This document shows, in pieces, positions 52,622 through 62,442 of a DNA stretch of 64,000 nt (position 1 is its first letter; each line of letters begins with the position of its first letter). The notes below the pieces were generated by a model. That model was not told the origin of the DNA and ran no database searches. It saw only the letters and a program-made list of their open reading frames with translations. Source of the stretch: Rhynchopus sp. YZ270_cl-10 (taxonomy: Eukaryota > Euglenozoa > Diplonemea > Diplonemida > Diplonemidae); NCBI GenBank assembly GCA_964035575.1, contig OZ037905.1:583001-647000 (forward strand). Direction: 5' to 3'. The position numbers were made by a program, and so were the translations under genes.

Positions 52622-52897
52622 GGGGTAATAGAGGGGGGGGAACGACCCTGTGGTATTTATTTTAAGAAATTCAATTTTAGGGAAATATGAAAGAAAAATA
52701 GTAACTCGGATAGGTAAGTAAAACGAAAAAAAAGTTTCTTTTTCGTTGATTGCTCATTGGCGAACCGTATCTGAGGAACTATTTCTCCTTTAAGCTACGC
52801 TTGTGGGTATAAAAAAATGGCCCTTTTTTTCTACTTTTTCATCACAAAACAACTAAGTTAGGGCGGAGAGAAAAGGGGAAGGAAGTATTTTCTGCCT
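52622..52897. other. Short intergenic with tRNA-like repeat
   Basis: Holds the tRNA-like repeat copy B (52756-52817) and an acceptor-like ACCACAG 25 nt above the CDKL ATG on the gene strand. Confidence 0.5.
52756..52817 (-). repeat. tRNA-like dispersed repeat, copy B
   Basis: Matches copy A at 29601-29663 with four or so changes; A-box-like TAGCTTAAAGG and B-box-like GGTTCGCCAAT on the minus strand. Confidence 0.55.
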
Positions 52898-53125
52898 TCA
52901 GAACGTATCAGCGTACGGCACTACCCTAGCGAAGGCCTGCGTTCCTCTATGAGATACGGTGTAGGAGAAGGCCACCCAGAGGAGGAAGAAGACGGCCACC
53001 ACAGGTTTGAGCCGCCACGTCTGCTCCTTGTTCGGTGTTGCGTGCCAGTTCGGCAGCGTGCTGCCAAGCCCTACATTAACCGCCACACCCTCCTTCGGGC
53101 TACCACTTTGCGAATCGCGCTCCAT
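52898..53125 (-). CDS. Small single-pass membrane protein, 75 residues
   Basis: MERDSQSGSPKEG opens a polar N-terminus; residues 41-57 (PVVAVFFLLWVAFSYTV) form one transmembrane helix; the last 18 residues are short and mildly basic. Length and layout resemble small subunits of membrane complexes in mitochondria or the ER, but no family is recognised. A CCAACAG acceptor lies 38 nt above the ATG and an R4 repeat just above that, the same layout as other genes here, which supports it as real despite its size. Confidence 0.6.
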   Translation of the reverse strand: MERDSQSGSPKEGVAVNVGLGSTLPNWHATPNKEQTWRLKPVVAVFFLLWVAFSYTVSHRGTQAFARVVPYADTF

Positions 53126-53196
53126 ATTTTATATTACACAAAACCCACCCTTCTGAATTCCCTGTTGGAGGTAAAGGGGGGGTTTTTTTTTTTTTT

Positions 53197-53246
53197 GAAA
53201 ACTTGGTTGTATTAGTGTGGCCACCCTAGAGTGTGCTCCACTATCC
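53197..53246 (-). repeat. R4 structured repeat, above 75-residue gene
   Basis: GAAAACTTGGTTGTATTAGT, GTGGCCACCCTAGAG, TGTGCTCCACTATCC. On the gene strand a CAG acceptor follows within about 35 nt. Confidence 0.8.
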
Positions 53247-53656
53247 ACTGTTTTATTATTCGGCACACTGAGCGGAAAGACGTCGTTCACGCCCACCGGT
53301 GCTACACAAACACCACACACCACCACTGTGCGGTAGTGTGTAGAAGCGGCATCGTACCAAACACAAAGGAGGAGAGAAGAAGGGCATGACGGAACGGCAA
53401 GTCGGTATTAGCATGAGAAAAACTCCCCCTTCAATAGTTTTTTTTTTTTTTTTATGACTCAGCAAAACCTATTTTTTGTAGAACAGCTCTTTTTTCACCC
53501 GAGAGGAGGTCTCGTCGGTTTATTGCTCTGTTATGCACCCAAACAAAAATCCCTTTTTTTTTTTACCATCATTAGATGAAATGCTAGAGAGACTCATTTG
53601 CCTCTTTGTTTTGCTCAAAAAGGACTGCAAAATGGGGAGAAAAAAAACTGTTTTGT

Positions 53657-53711
53657 TGAAAACATGGTTGTATGTTAGTGTAGACACCCGAGGATGAAGC
53701 TCTCCACTATA
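53657..53711 (-). repeat. R4 structured repeat
   Basis: TGAAAACATGGTTGTATGTT, AGTGTAGACACCCGAGG, ATGAAGCTCTCCACTAT. Confidence 0.75.
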
Positions 53712-53788
53712 TATTTGTTGTTCTCTCTTCTGTTGTGTTAAAACTAAACAAAACATAGTTGAAAACGGAGTGATTCGTAGAGAACAAA

Positions 53789-53828
53789 GTTGACTTGAAA
53801 TACAACGCCCTCTCGTGACAGTGTACCC
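53789..53828 (-). repeat. R2 structured repeat
   Basis: GTTGACTTGAAATACAACGC, CCTCTCGTGACAGTGTACCC. Confidence 0.8.
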
Positions 53829-53976
53829 AACAAAAGCAGATACTTTGGTGCTGAATGGGAGGCGAAAAAAAAGTGCGGAAATGAAAAAGTGCAAATCAGC
53901 CCTCGAATTTTTTTTTCCCCCTCAGTGCGGAAAAAGTGCGAATCACCCCCCTATCAGCCACACAATAATTGGTAAC

Positions 53977-54873
53977 CTATTTCTCATCCATCCATTCAAC
54001 GATAGAGGACACAAACTCTTTGGGGCGCTGTGCGTGCACCCAATGCCCGGTGTTTTCGAGGGAGATGTGGGTATTGTTTGGGAAATATGAGTTGAAGATT
54101 GGCGCATCCCGCTCCATCTTTACGTAGGGACTGAGCTCTCCGGTGATGATGAGGGCGGGGCTGTCGGAGGAGGTGTGGTGATCTGTCTCGAATCCAACGA
54201 GAACACCGTTTTCAATGTGCGCCTGGAGGGCATCAAGGTTTGGCTTCATCTCCGCTGTCTTCTCTGCCGCATTGCGTCGAATATTGGTCAATAAAAACTG
54301 TCTCACTCCAATCTGATCCACCCCCCGCTCTAATAGATACTTATCAGCAGCGCTCAAATCCTGCATGACCTCGGACGGCATGTCTTTCAAAAATTTGATA
54401 AAATCAAGCGAAAACGAAATCGCCTTCATCCCCTTCCCACTCAAATTATAGTCCACCGGAGAGATGTCTGCAACAACATGAGATTTTACCAATTCGGGTC
54501 GGCGGAGAGCAAGCTGCATCGTCGCCTTTCCACCGAGGGAATGCCCGACAAGAACTGCGTCGTCTTGCGGGAGTTTATCTTCGATGAAATGGGCGATATC
54601 GTTTGAGAGAGATTGGAGGGACATCATGTGGTGGTGAGGGGAGGCACCGTGGTTGCGTAGGTCCAGACAGTGCACGTCACGTCCAGTTGCGTCAGCCAGC
54701 ATGCGAGCAGGGGAACGCCAATTATTGCAGTTGCCTAACATTCCATGAACCACTACAAAAGGGGCTTCAGAATCCCCGTGTTTTCCTTTGATGGTAATAT
54801 GGTTCAACTCAACCGGAGAATGCACGAATCGTCCGATCCTTCGGTTGGGCACAACCTTTGCAAATCTTTTCAT
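53977..54873 (-). CDS. Alpha/beta hydrolase, ABHD11-like
   Basis: An intronless 298-residue protein. HGMLG at 43-47 is the oxyanion-hole motif, GHSLGG at 110-115 carries the nucleophile Ser112, and GHWVHAQRP supplies His277; the acidic member is probably in the region ITGELSPYV or the DISPVDY stretch. DLRNHGASPH after the second strand is typical of the ABHD11 group and its fungal and bacterial relatives, which are often mitochondrial. The basic N-terminus (MKRFAKVVPNRRIGRF) could be a mitochondrial signal. Length is normal for the family. The ATG stands below an AACAG acceptor and a long CT-rich tract, with an R2 repeat above. Substrate unknown. Confidence 0.9.
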   Translation of the reverse strand: MKRFAKVVPNRRIGRFVHSPVELNHITIKGKHGDSEAPFVVVHGMLGNCNNWRSPARMLADATGRDVHCLDLRNHGASPHHHMMSLQSLSNDIAHFIEDKLPQDDAVLVGHSLGGKATMQLALRRPELVKSHVVADISPVDYNLSGKGMKAISFSLDFIKFLKDMPSEVMQDLSAADKYLLERGVDQIGVRQFLLTNIRRNAAEKTAEMKPNLDALQAHIENGVLVGFETDHHTSSDSPALIITGELSPYVKMERDAPIFNSYFPNNTHISLENTGHWVHAQRPKEFVSSIVEWMDEK

Positions 54874-54914
54874 CTTAAGTTTTTTTTTACTCTGTTTTGG
54901 GGTGGTGTTTTGTA

Positions 54915-54934
54915 AGAGAGAGAGAGAGAGGAGA
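54915..54934. repeat. (GA)n microsatellite
   Basis: On the gene strand it forms the CT-rich tract before the ABHD11-like gene. Confidence 0.8.
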
Positions 54935-54956
54935 GGGAGGGAAAAATTAAAAATAA

Positions 54957-55019
54957 AGTTGGCATGAAATACAAAGCCCTCTCGTGAGGGTGTACCTTGC
55001 TATATGACCGGTGTAGCGG
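54957..55019 (-). repeat. R2 structured repeat, above ABHD11-like gene
   Basis: GTTGGCATGAAATACAAAGC, CCTCTCGTGAGGGTGTACCT, then ATGACCGGTGTAGCGG. Confidence 0.8.
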
Positions 55020-55169
55020 AGGGGGGGCGGACCAACCATGCAAAAATAATAGGGAAGAAAAGAGATGAGAAAAAAATCTTTTTGGTTTTTTTTCGTTGGA
55101 TAAAAAAAAAGAAGAAATATCAGCACAAAAAAAGGAAAAAAGCACCCCCCCCCCCCCCCCCCCCAAGAG

Positions 55170-55497
55170 CATGGTATTCAGAAGATCTTTACTAAGAGAT
55201 GGAGGTTTTCCCAAAAAAACCGTCTTATCCTAGGGAATGTTTTGTCTAAGATCGTAAAAATAAAATCACTCCAAAAAACTAAAGTCCTAACACAAAGGTA
55301 CAGGGACAGCGAAGCACAGCCGCTTTTTCCACCCCCTCCTTAGGACGATCTGAGCCAGAAAATATGTTATTTTTTTGTCCCCGAACTTTAAAAAATTCAC
55401 CCAAAACTAAGATCTTATTTCCCCCGGAAAGAAATTAAGGTATAAAAATACAAGGTTTTTTCTTCCATATTTGAGATAAGATCTTCTGCATACCATG
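55170..55497. mobile_element. Small inverted-repeat DNA element, 328 bp
   Basis: Left end CATGGTATTCAGAAGATCTT, right end the complement of CATGGTATGCAGAAGATCTT. A 6-bp duplication CAAGAG flanks it (55164-55169 and 55498-55503). A diverged inverted fragment of its interior (GGTACAG.GACAGCGAAGCAC) lies at 57755-57850. No coding content. Confidence 0.8.
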
Positions 55498-55962
55498 CAA
55501 GAGGAGAGAGAAAGAAAAAAAAGGGCGGGTAAAATAAAAAGGGTTTGGAGGGAAGAAAAAAAAAGAGTGAAAATAAAATAAACCACCTAAACACATAGGG
55601 ATGGGGACAAAAAAAAAAAAGGGCCAGTATTTCATGTCCAGATTGGGAGGGGATGGGGTGTTTTTGTTTTGTTTTGTCTTGTTCTCCAAAGAGGGAGTGC
55701 AAAGGGATGAGGGGGGGTGATCGTGCTCCGTATTCGGAAGTTTTTTTTTTCTTTTTTCCTTCTCGATTTCTGTAGCTAAAGCTGGGGGGGGGGGGGGGTG
55801 GGAGGAGCATGCACGTACGTAAGACATGTACCGGGTTCACCCCCGCCGCACTCCATTTCCCTTGCTACCATAAAGGTGGATGGGCCTACCCCGCGTTTTT
55901 ATCTTCTTTTTTTGTTATTGTGTGTTTCGGATGTATGTTGCTGTTACGCAATAAAAGGGGAA

Positions 55963-56152
55963 ATTTGTTTGTGCGCTCAAAGCCGGGAAAACAAAAAGGT
56001 GAAAAAATGTGTTAAACTGAAGTACGGTTGTTGTGGTTAATTGAGTACTCAAAGAAAACAAGCAAGCTTCTGTTTTTTTCAATCCGTTTTGTTTGCCCTG
56101 CAGCGCTGCCTCCAATCTTTTTAGAATTGACAACAAGTTGTTTTATCAAAAA
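55963..56152 (+). repeat. 200-bp dispersed repeat, copy B
   Basis: Near-identical to 19311-19510, shorter only in T and A runs. Confidence 0.85.
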
Positions 56153-56328
56153 AAAATAAAAGCTTCGTTCTGTTTCGACAAAAGCCCACTGTGTCAAATT
56201 CTGCATCTTTTTTATAAAAAAAATTGAAAAAAAAAATACCTCGTCGTGATATATCCACGCAGGGGGGATATTGGGTCTTGTTGTGTCGAACAATCGCCAG
56301 AAGTGCCCACCATGTAGTGTGCACTGTA

Positions 56329-56336
56329 GTGTCCCC
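56329..56336. repeat. 8-bp target-site duplication, left
   Basis: GTGTCCCC, repeated exactly at 56474-56481. Confidence 0.85.
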
Positions 56337-56473
56337 TAGTGATGGATGTATAGTCGTAACAACTAGTGCTACACTGGTAGTGTTACTGGTGTAACACTAG
56401 TTGTAAAACACTAGTCATTTGGACCAGTAGCACTACTAGTAGTCTTCTCTGACTAGTCCGCCGTGATTCACTA
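56337..56473. mobile_element. hAT-like MITE, 137 bp
   Basis: Starts TAGTGATGG and ends ATTCACTA, giving a six-base inverted end of hAT type, flanked by the exact 8-bp duplication GTGTCCCC. The inside is packed with ACTAGT palindromes and an inverted pair CAACTAGTG/CACTAGTTG, so most of it can fold back. Confidence 0.85.
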
Positions 56474-57479
56474 GTGTCCCCCTCCCCCCTCCAATTTGAA
56501 ATGTCCCCGCATTCACCAAGCGGAACAACACCACCCTCAATTGCCCTTTTTTTTTTTTTTTTTTTTTTCAGATTATTTTAGTTTCATATTGTAGCCCCCT
56601 CTTCCGTCCTTCCCCCCATCACCTCCTTTGGCTTGTTCTCTGATCTTCACCGGAACATGCTAGCAAAAGTAAGAGGGGGTGGTGGCGGGGTGTGGAAGGA
56701 AGATCATTTTTTTCCCCCACCGTTTTTTTTTAAACCTCATGGTGACTTTCTCTGACTGTGTACCATGTTTTTGTCACAGCACCCACCCCCAGCCCTATTA
56801 ATACCTAGGGGTCTCCCCAGACTCTGTTGGTTTAGTGTTTAGCTGAGTTTTCCCATCCCACAAAACCCTCGTCGTGTTTTTTTTTTTTGCTGCTCGCAAT
56901 ATAAATGGGAGGGAAAGCTTCTTTATATAAAATGGAGAAGAGAGAAAAAAAATGGTGGTGTTATGAGAAATAAAGTGAAGTCATAAAAATGAGGGTCGTT
57001 TTTTTTCTTTTGTTTGAAAATAGCGTTGCTATAGAATAGATGGGGGGGTTGAGGGAGAGGGGGAGGCTTTTTTTTTTGGAAATTTTTGGTCGAAGAAAAA
57101 ATGTGATTTTTGTAGTGACTTTAAAAAACAAAGCCACTGACGCACCTTTCGACGTGCGGCAAGAGAGATATATGAGTGTGGATTTAAAAAAAAAAAAAAA
57201 AAAGATTTGAATTTTTTGTTGATTTGATAATAAACCAGGAAGATGGCATGTATAATCAACGCTGATGACACACAGACCAAGCCTGTCACTTTTTTTTGAT
57301 TTGGAAAAGAAAACGAACCTAATACCGGAAAGATGATTGAATAGAATTGGGGGTTTGTAGCGGCCCACGAGAAAAGGGGGTTTGAAAAAGTTTTTTTTAA
57401 AAATACTTTTTGTGCTCTTTTGTTTTGTTTCCCCCCCCTCCCCTTTTTGAAAGGGGTAACATCGAACACATCTCAGGAA

Positions 57480-57505
57480 TAGTTGAAACGTGCTAAAACG
57501 CAGGT
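57480..57505 (-). repeat. R3 variant fragment
   Basis: GTTGAAACGTGCTAAAACGC, as at 37368. Confidence 0.5.
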
Positions 57506-57754
57506 CAATCAAAAAAAAACTCCGTACCGTAAAGAGAACGGAGGCGGTTCGCAACCACACTACCTCTTTATACCCACAGCCTAAACGGTGTCGCTATGCA
57601 TTTGCACGATAGTTACCGTGGGTGTTCAATGGGATATTTATGAAGTTTTTTTTTTTTGGCATGTTTGCTTTTGGTTGTATCTTTGCTTTATAGTTACTGT
57701 AGGGGTACTCGAGACCACAGCTAATCTTCTACCTCAGAACTGAGGAAAAGGGAA

Positions 57755-57850
57755 GAAAAAAAAGTGGCCGTGCTTCGCTGTCTCTGTACCTCTGCGGGAG
57801 GGGGGTGATTTTTACTAAGATCTTAGATAAACCATTTCCTAAGATATCCC
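57755..57850 (-). repeat. Fragment related to the element at 55170
   Basis: The minus strand shares TTATCTAAGATC, AAAAATCAC and GGTACAGAGACAGCGAAGCA with the interior of 55170-55497. Its own ends are not recognisable. Confidence 0.6.
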
Positions 57851-58320
57851 TGCAATCTGAGGGTGACTGTCGCGCTTCAAGATTAGGAGTCGGGGGGGTT
57901 GGTCGTGAAGTGAGACTGTCCATTGGTTCCAGTTAAACTAGAGCAGGGCATGACTTAAAAAACAAAAAAAAACAACAATATTTGGGACGACAAAAAAAAA
58001 AAGCCACTGAAATCGCGAAAACAGGACATAACAACACACACTTGGGAAATTTCCGCTCGTAGGAACCCCCCACAATTGCTTTAAAAAAAGGGGGTGGTTT
58101 TTGAGAGGAAAAAAGAAAGAAAGAAAAAAACGGCATAAAGTAATAAAACGATACATCAAGTCGCGAACCCCGCGAGTTTCTCGAACGCGTATTTTTTCTT
58201 TTTCTTTTTCAGCTGTTTTTTTTTTCCATTGGTAGAAAAGCTCCCCTCCCCACTGCACACACAAAACTGTTTCACGAATTGACATCTTTTTTTTTTTTTT
58301 CCTGTGTCTTAAATTTCAGT

Positions 58321-58373
58321 GGATAAACTCTAGGCTGTGGTTCCACTACACGACTTTCGTGTTAAGTCACCTA
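58321..58373 (-). repeat. R1-like repeat, rearranged
   Basis: The end TTAAGTCACCT matches R1, and the stem is replaced by ACACGA/TCGTGT. Confidence 0.4.
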
Positions 58374-59845
58374 TCAAAAAAATAGCGACAACGCACAGAA
58401 CACACCTGAATTGGTGAGGGAGACAAAAAAAAAAGGGGGATAACAAAAAGGGGTCTGGTCTGACCCTCGGGGGAGGGAGGGGGGGGGGGGGGGTCAACAG
58501 CTCTTCAGAGTGGATCGATCATGTGAATACATTCATTGAACTGTGGGTACGAAGAGGAGAGGGACAGGGGAAGAGGTGCACGCTAGGTCGACAACAGTGC
58601 TGCTAATATGCAGTCCAGGTCTGCCCAAACCACCAGCCCTCCCTTTGACTGCAACTCCCTCACCTCTTGTTACATTTTCTTTATATAAAATGGTATGATT
58701 TTCCTATAAAAATGGTGTAAAAAAAGGTCCCTCTGAGGTATACCCAAAGCCCCTATAGGTCACACCAAAAAAATGTTTTTTGACCAATCTGCCGGCTGAG
58801 TATGCCATCCAGACTGAATTTTTCACTCTCATTTTTTTTATTTAACTTTTTCTCCCTCCCAGTGGTGTCCCAACAACTGACAGGTTTTTTTGTGGAACAC
58901 CATCTCCACGAAGAAAATGGGAGGGGGAAAAAAGTGGCCAAAATACATCATGAAAACAAGAAGGGCCTTGTTCATAATGCTTGTTTAATGCGGATGTTTG
59001 GCAAGGTGGTTGCAATATACCCACGATCTAGCCTGTAGACTTATTTGCGTGAAAAGTGGTCGGTATTTTCTTGACGGAATACAAATTTCAAAAAAGGGAG
59101 AAGGAAGAAAAAAAAACGCAACGAAATTGCGTGCACGCATGTTTTCAAAATATTAAGGAACCCATAAAAAAATGCACGGGTGTGCATTTTTTTTTTTTTT
59201 TTTTGTTGTGTGCTTCGTCACACACTTGGCAGAATGTGTGTAAGCAGTGTTTGCATTGTCTTCGCATGAAAAGGGGGGGTGTCAGAATTGTCTCTGCAAA
59301 AAAAAAAAAAAAAAAGCGAAAAAAAAAAGCTTAAATGAGGGTGTGGCCTATCCCCTTGCACATCACACAACCATCTAAGGGGAAAAGTAAAAAAGGTGGG
59401 ACAATTTTCGTTTTTTTTTTTTGTTTTTGTTTTTGTTTTTTTTTTTTTTTGCGTGAGCTGTCGCATGGGGAATAGGGAAATTCTTGTTGATCATAGAAGA
59501 AATAATTGGCAATACGGGAAATGGGACATCGGCAAAAAAGAAAAAAAAAAAAAAAAAAAACGTTGCTAAAAAAAGGAAGACTTGTCGACATTATGTCAAA
59601 ACACTGCCTTCCCCTCCATTTCGTATACATTGGCAAAGAATGGAAAAAAAGAGAAAAAAGAACAACAAAAAAGGGAGATTATTCTTATCTCACAAAAATA
59701 GGATGGGGGAGTGTGTGTGTGTGTTATTTTATTTTTTTTCCAAAAAAAAAAAGAAAAAGAAAAAGAAAACAGTCGAAATAATGAGCCTCGCGGACAACAC
59801 ATATTTTCAAACAATAAATGAAAGTTGAAAAAAAAGGGGTTTTTT

Positions 59846-59883
59846 AAAGATGAAACTAAGCCTCTCGGCGCTTAGCCACCTTT
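59846..59883 (-). repeat. R1 structured repeat
   Basis: AAAGATGAAACTAAGCCTCT then CGGCGCTTAGCCACCTTT; arms CTAAGC/GCTTAG. Confidence 0.85.
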
Positions 59884-60053
59884 TTCAAAAAGAAAAAAAG
59901 GAATATCCGTGCACAGGAACAGCAGCGAAAAAGAAAATAAAAAGAAAGAAGTAAAATAACGTGCAAAACGCGTTATGGAACGCAGGCACGTTGCCAGTCC
60001 TTCTGTCCAACCACGCTAAGATATCGGCTCTGGGACAGTCGCTATGAAGTTAA

Positions 60054-60097
60054 AGTGAAGTTGATAAATGTGCGAACACGCCCTCTCACTGCGACCC
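60054..60097 (-). repeat. R3-like repeat, degenerate
   Basis: GTGAAGTTGATAAATGTGCG, AACACGCCCTCTCACTGCG. Confidence 0.5.
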
Positions 60098-60203
60098 AAA
60101 AAATTTTAAGTCGGCTCCCACCAAATGTGCAGTCTAAAATATATTTGCAGTGATGGGGGAGGGGTCGAAGGGTGGAAAGAGGGAATCGGGGGGGGAAGTA
60201 AGA

Positions 60204-60241
60204 AAAGATGAACTCGAGCACCTCTACGTGGAGTCACCTTA
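60204..60241 (-). repeat. R1 structured repeat, altered stem
   Basis: AAAGATGAACTCGAGCACCT then CTACGTGGAGTCACCTT; ACTC/GAGT and CAC/GTG pair. Confidence 0.6.
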
Positions 60242-60563
60242 AAAAAGGGGGTAAAAAAAAAGCTGTATTTTCCTATATAATACTCTCCGCTCCCCAAAGT
60301 GAACAGCGTTGGTCGTCGTAAGGTACTGCGTACGCTCCACCGACAATGCTTCACGCAGGAGTGAGGGGAGGGGGGGAGGTGGTGAGCGGGGAGGAGGGGA
60401 TTTTTTGAAAGTTTTGTTTTGATTTTGCTTTTATCTTTTGCTACTCTGTTTTTTTGTATGCGGGAAGGGGGATGAAAAACCTCTTGTCGACGTTTTTTTG
60501 ATAATTTTAGGCATAGTGAAGCCGCCATGCGACAGTCATCACTACATTTTTTTTTTTTTTTGT

Positions 60564-60632
60564 TTGATAAATTGTTGGAGTAGTGTAGTTGCCTTGGTTG
60601 TGTTGCCACAGTTGTACGCAAATCTCCACTTT
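60564..60632 (-). repeat. R4 structured repeat (long form)
   Basis: TTGATAAATTGTTGGAGTAG, TGTAGTTGCCTTGGTTGTGT, TGCCACAGTTGTACG, AATCTCCACT. Confidence 0.8.
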
Positions 60633-60780
60633 CCACTGTTTGTTGCACCGACAATTGTCTAAGTACTCACATTTTCTTTTCTTTTCTTCGGTGAGGAAAG
60701 AGCGCTTTTTTCCCCCCCTCTTTGATAGTATGATGGTCACATAAAAACAAAACACACGAACCTTTTTCTTTTTTGTAAAA

Positions 60781-60826
60781 ATTAGTTTTAAAATAGTGCA
60801 GACACCCCCAAGGAGGTGTGCTGTAT
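60781..60826 (-). repeat. R4-like repeat
   Basis: AAATAGTGCAGACACCCCCA then AGGAGGTGTGCTGTAT; stands directly before the full R4 copy at 60840. Confidence 0.5.
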
Positions 60827-60839
60827 ATTTTGTTTCATC

Positions 60840-60903
60840 TGATAAATGGTTGGAGTAGTGCAGTTGCCTCGGTTGTGTTGCCACAGTTGTGCAATCTCCA
60901 CTG
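60840..60903 (-). repeat. R4 structured repeat (long form)
   Basis: TGATAAATGGTTGGAGTAGT, GCAGTTGCCTCGGTTGTGTT, GCCACAGTTGTGCAATCTCC. TGGAG/CTCCA, TTGC/GCAA and TGTG/CACA stems. Confidence 0.85.
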
Positions 60904-61176
60904 TTTTATCTTCTTCTTCCGAAGAGGAGCAGCAGCAGCACACTTCAGAATACCCGAAGTGCAGCATGGAAAAAAGAAAAAAAATCAAAAAAGCAAACCC
61001 AGAAGAAGGAAATAGTTTCCCCCATTTTTTCTTGAAGGAATAAAATTTCCTCTCAAACTGTCAAGGCTTTGCATCCCAGCAAATCACCTTATTTTTTTTC
61101 CCCCCCGCAAAAAAAAAAAAATCCCATTTTTCTCGTACCCGGAACCAAATGAGATAACAGCCTGGATCGTCTTTAA

Positions 61177-61200
61177 AAGAGAGAGAGAGAGAGAGAGAGG
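61177..61200. repeat. (GA)n microsatellite
   Basis: AAAAGAGAGAGAGAGAGAGA run of about 22 nt. Confidence 0.8.
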
Positions 61201-61430
61201 AGAAAAGAAAAAAGAGAAAAAATTGTTTCATATACTAACTATTCTACTGAATAGAAGGTATAGGGTGCACGAAATGTACCCCAAAAAGAGATTACGGCCT
61301 GGCGCACGCCTTTAAAAAAAAAAAAAAAAAGAAAAATTGAAATATGAATGGGACCACTCCACATCGAGTAGTTCATCCATGTAGGCACCCACAAACAATA
61401 TATTTTCCACAAAAAAAAAAAGGTGCTTGA

Positions 61431-61458
61431 AAGATGAGCCTCTCGTGCACACATATCA
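61431..61458 (-). repeat. R1 fragment
   Basis: AAGATGAGCCTCTCGTGCAC; left arm lost. Confidence 0.45.
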
Positions 61459-61742
61459 AGACAAAGGGGAGGGGGCTTTTGAAAATGTTTTTTGTATGCT
61501 TTGAGAGTGCTTTGTGCTCTGTTTAATTTTGCTTGATAGTTTTGTAGACGTGGGATTGGAGAGGAAGGGGCGAGGGATGAGCCAACGATCGCGGAGAATT
61601 TGTAAGAGAACGCAATAAACGTAAAAATGTGGGTTGGAGAGCATCCTAAACAATGTATAAAGTTTTTTTTTTTGGGACAAAATGACTTTGCTTGTACACT
61701 CAAAGACAAGACAAAAAAAACCCATTGTAAAAAGGGGCCTGT

Positions 61743-61768
61743 CACACACACACACACACACACACACA
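61743..61768. repeat. (CA)n microsatellite
   Basis: CACACACA run of about 25 nt. Confidence 0.85.
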
Positions 61769-62089
61769 GCTCCAAAAACACTCAAGACAGAAGAAAAAAA
61801 AATATGGGGGGGGAAAAAAGGGCCATTTCCCCCCTCCGTATTGTGTGGACAATCACTTGTTTTTGCCAGAATTTTAGTTCCACTTCAATGTAGGCCTTCG
61901 TGAGTGGGCAAACAAAAGAAAAGAAATTATTTTATACACTTTCTTTTCTAAACGAAAAGAAAGAGAAAAAAAAACAGAGAAAAAGAAGAAAAAAAAAACA
62001 TCGCGTTTGCCGAATATAAAAATGCGACAAGTGTTTTTTTTTTCTTTTTTGCTGGGCAAGGAAATTAAAGAGAAATGTGTGGCCAGACA

Positions 62090-62122
62090 ATCCTCAGCTC
62101 CCTACTGAGCTTAGTCACCTTC
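62090..62122 (-). repeat. R1-like repeat
   Basis: ATCCTCAGCTCCCTACTGAG then CTTAGTCACCTTCATC; arms CTCAG/CTGAG. Confidence 0.55.
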
Positions 62123-62442
62123 ATCATACAAAAAAAAAGATAAAAAAATGGCGGCAAATATAGCAAAACGGGGGGGAGGGGAACTGAATGTGGATTTACT
62201 GTACACACACACCCTTTTTTAAAAAAAGTGACACAACACTGAACGGAGTGGATCCGAGCCAACCCGAGAAAAAGCAACCTTCCTCAAGAAACACTGCATC
62301 AAGATAAATTCCCCCCTTTTTTCCATTTTTTATTATTTATATTTGAGAAGAGATGCACCTTTGTTTTCCTCATTTTTCTGCCATTTTTTCCCTTCTTTTG
62401 TGGCATCCAAAACAATTAAGTTGGGCCATGGATGGACAAATA

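Larger units (their letters stand above)
53126..53976. other. Intergenic with R4 and R2 repeats
   Basis: No gene. R4 at 53197 and 53657, R2 at 53789, and a TGCGGAAATGAAAAAGTGC / TGCGGAAAAAGTGC direct pair near 53875 and 53926. Confidence 0.55.

Noticed and set aside
56961-57560. 199-codon minus-strand frame
   Set aside because: Built from poly-T and poly-A runs (Phe/Lys), no motif, no acceptor-like start, and it crosses repeat-derived DNA.
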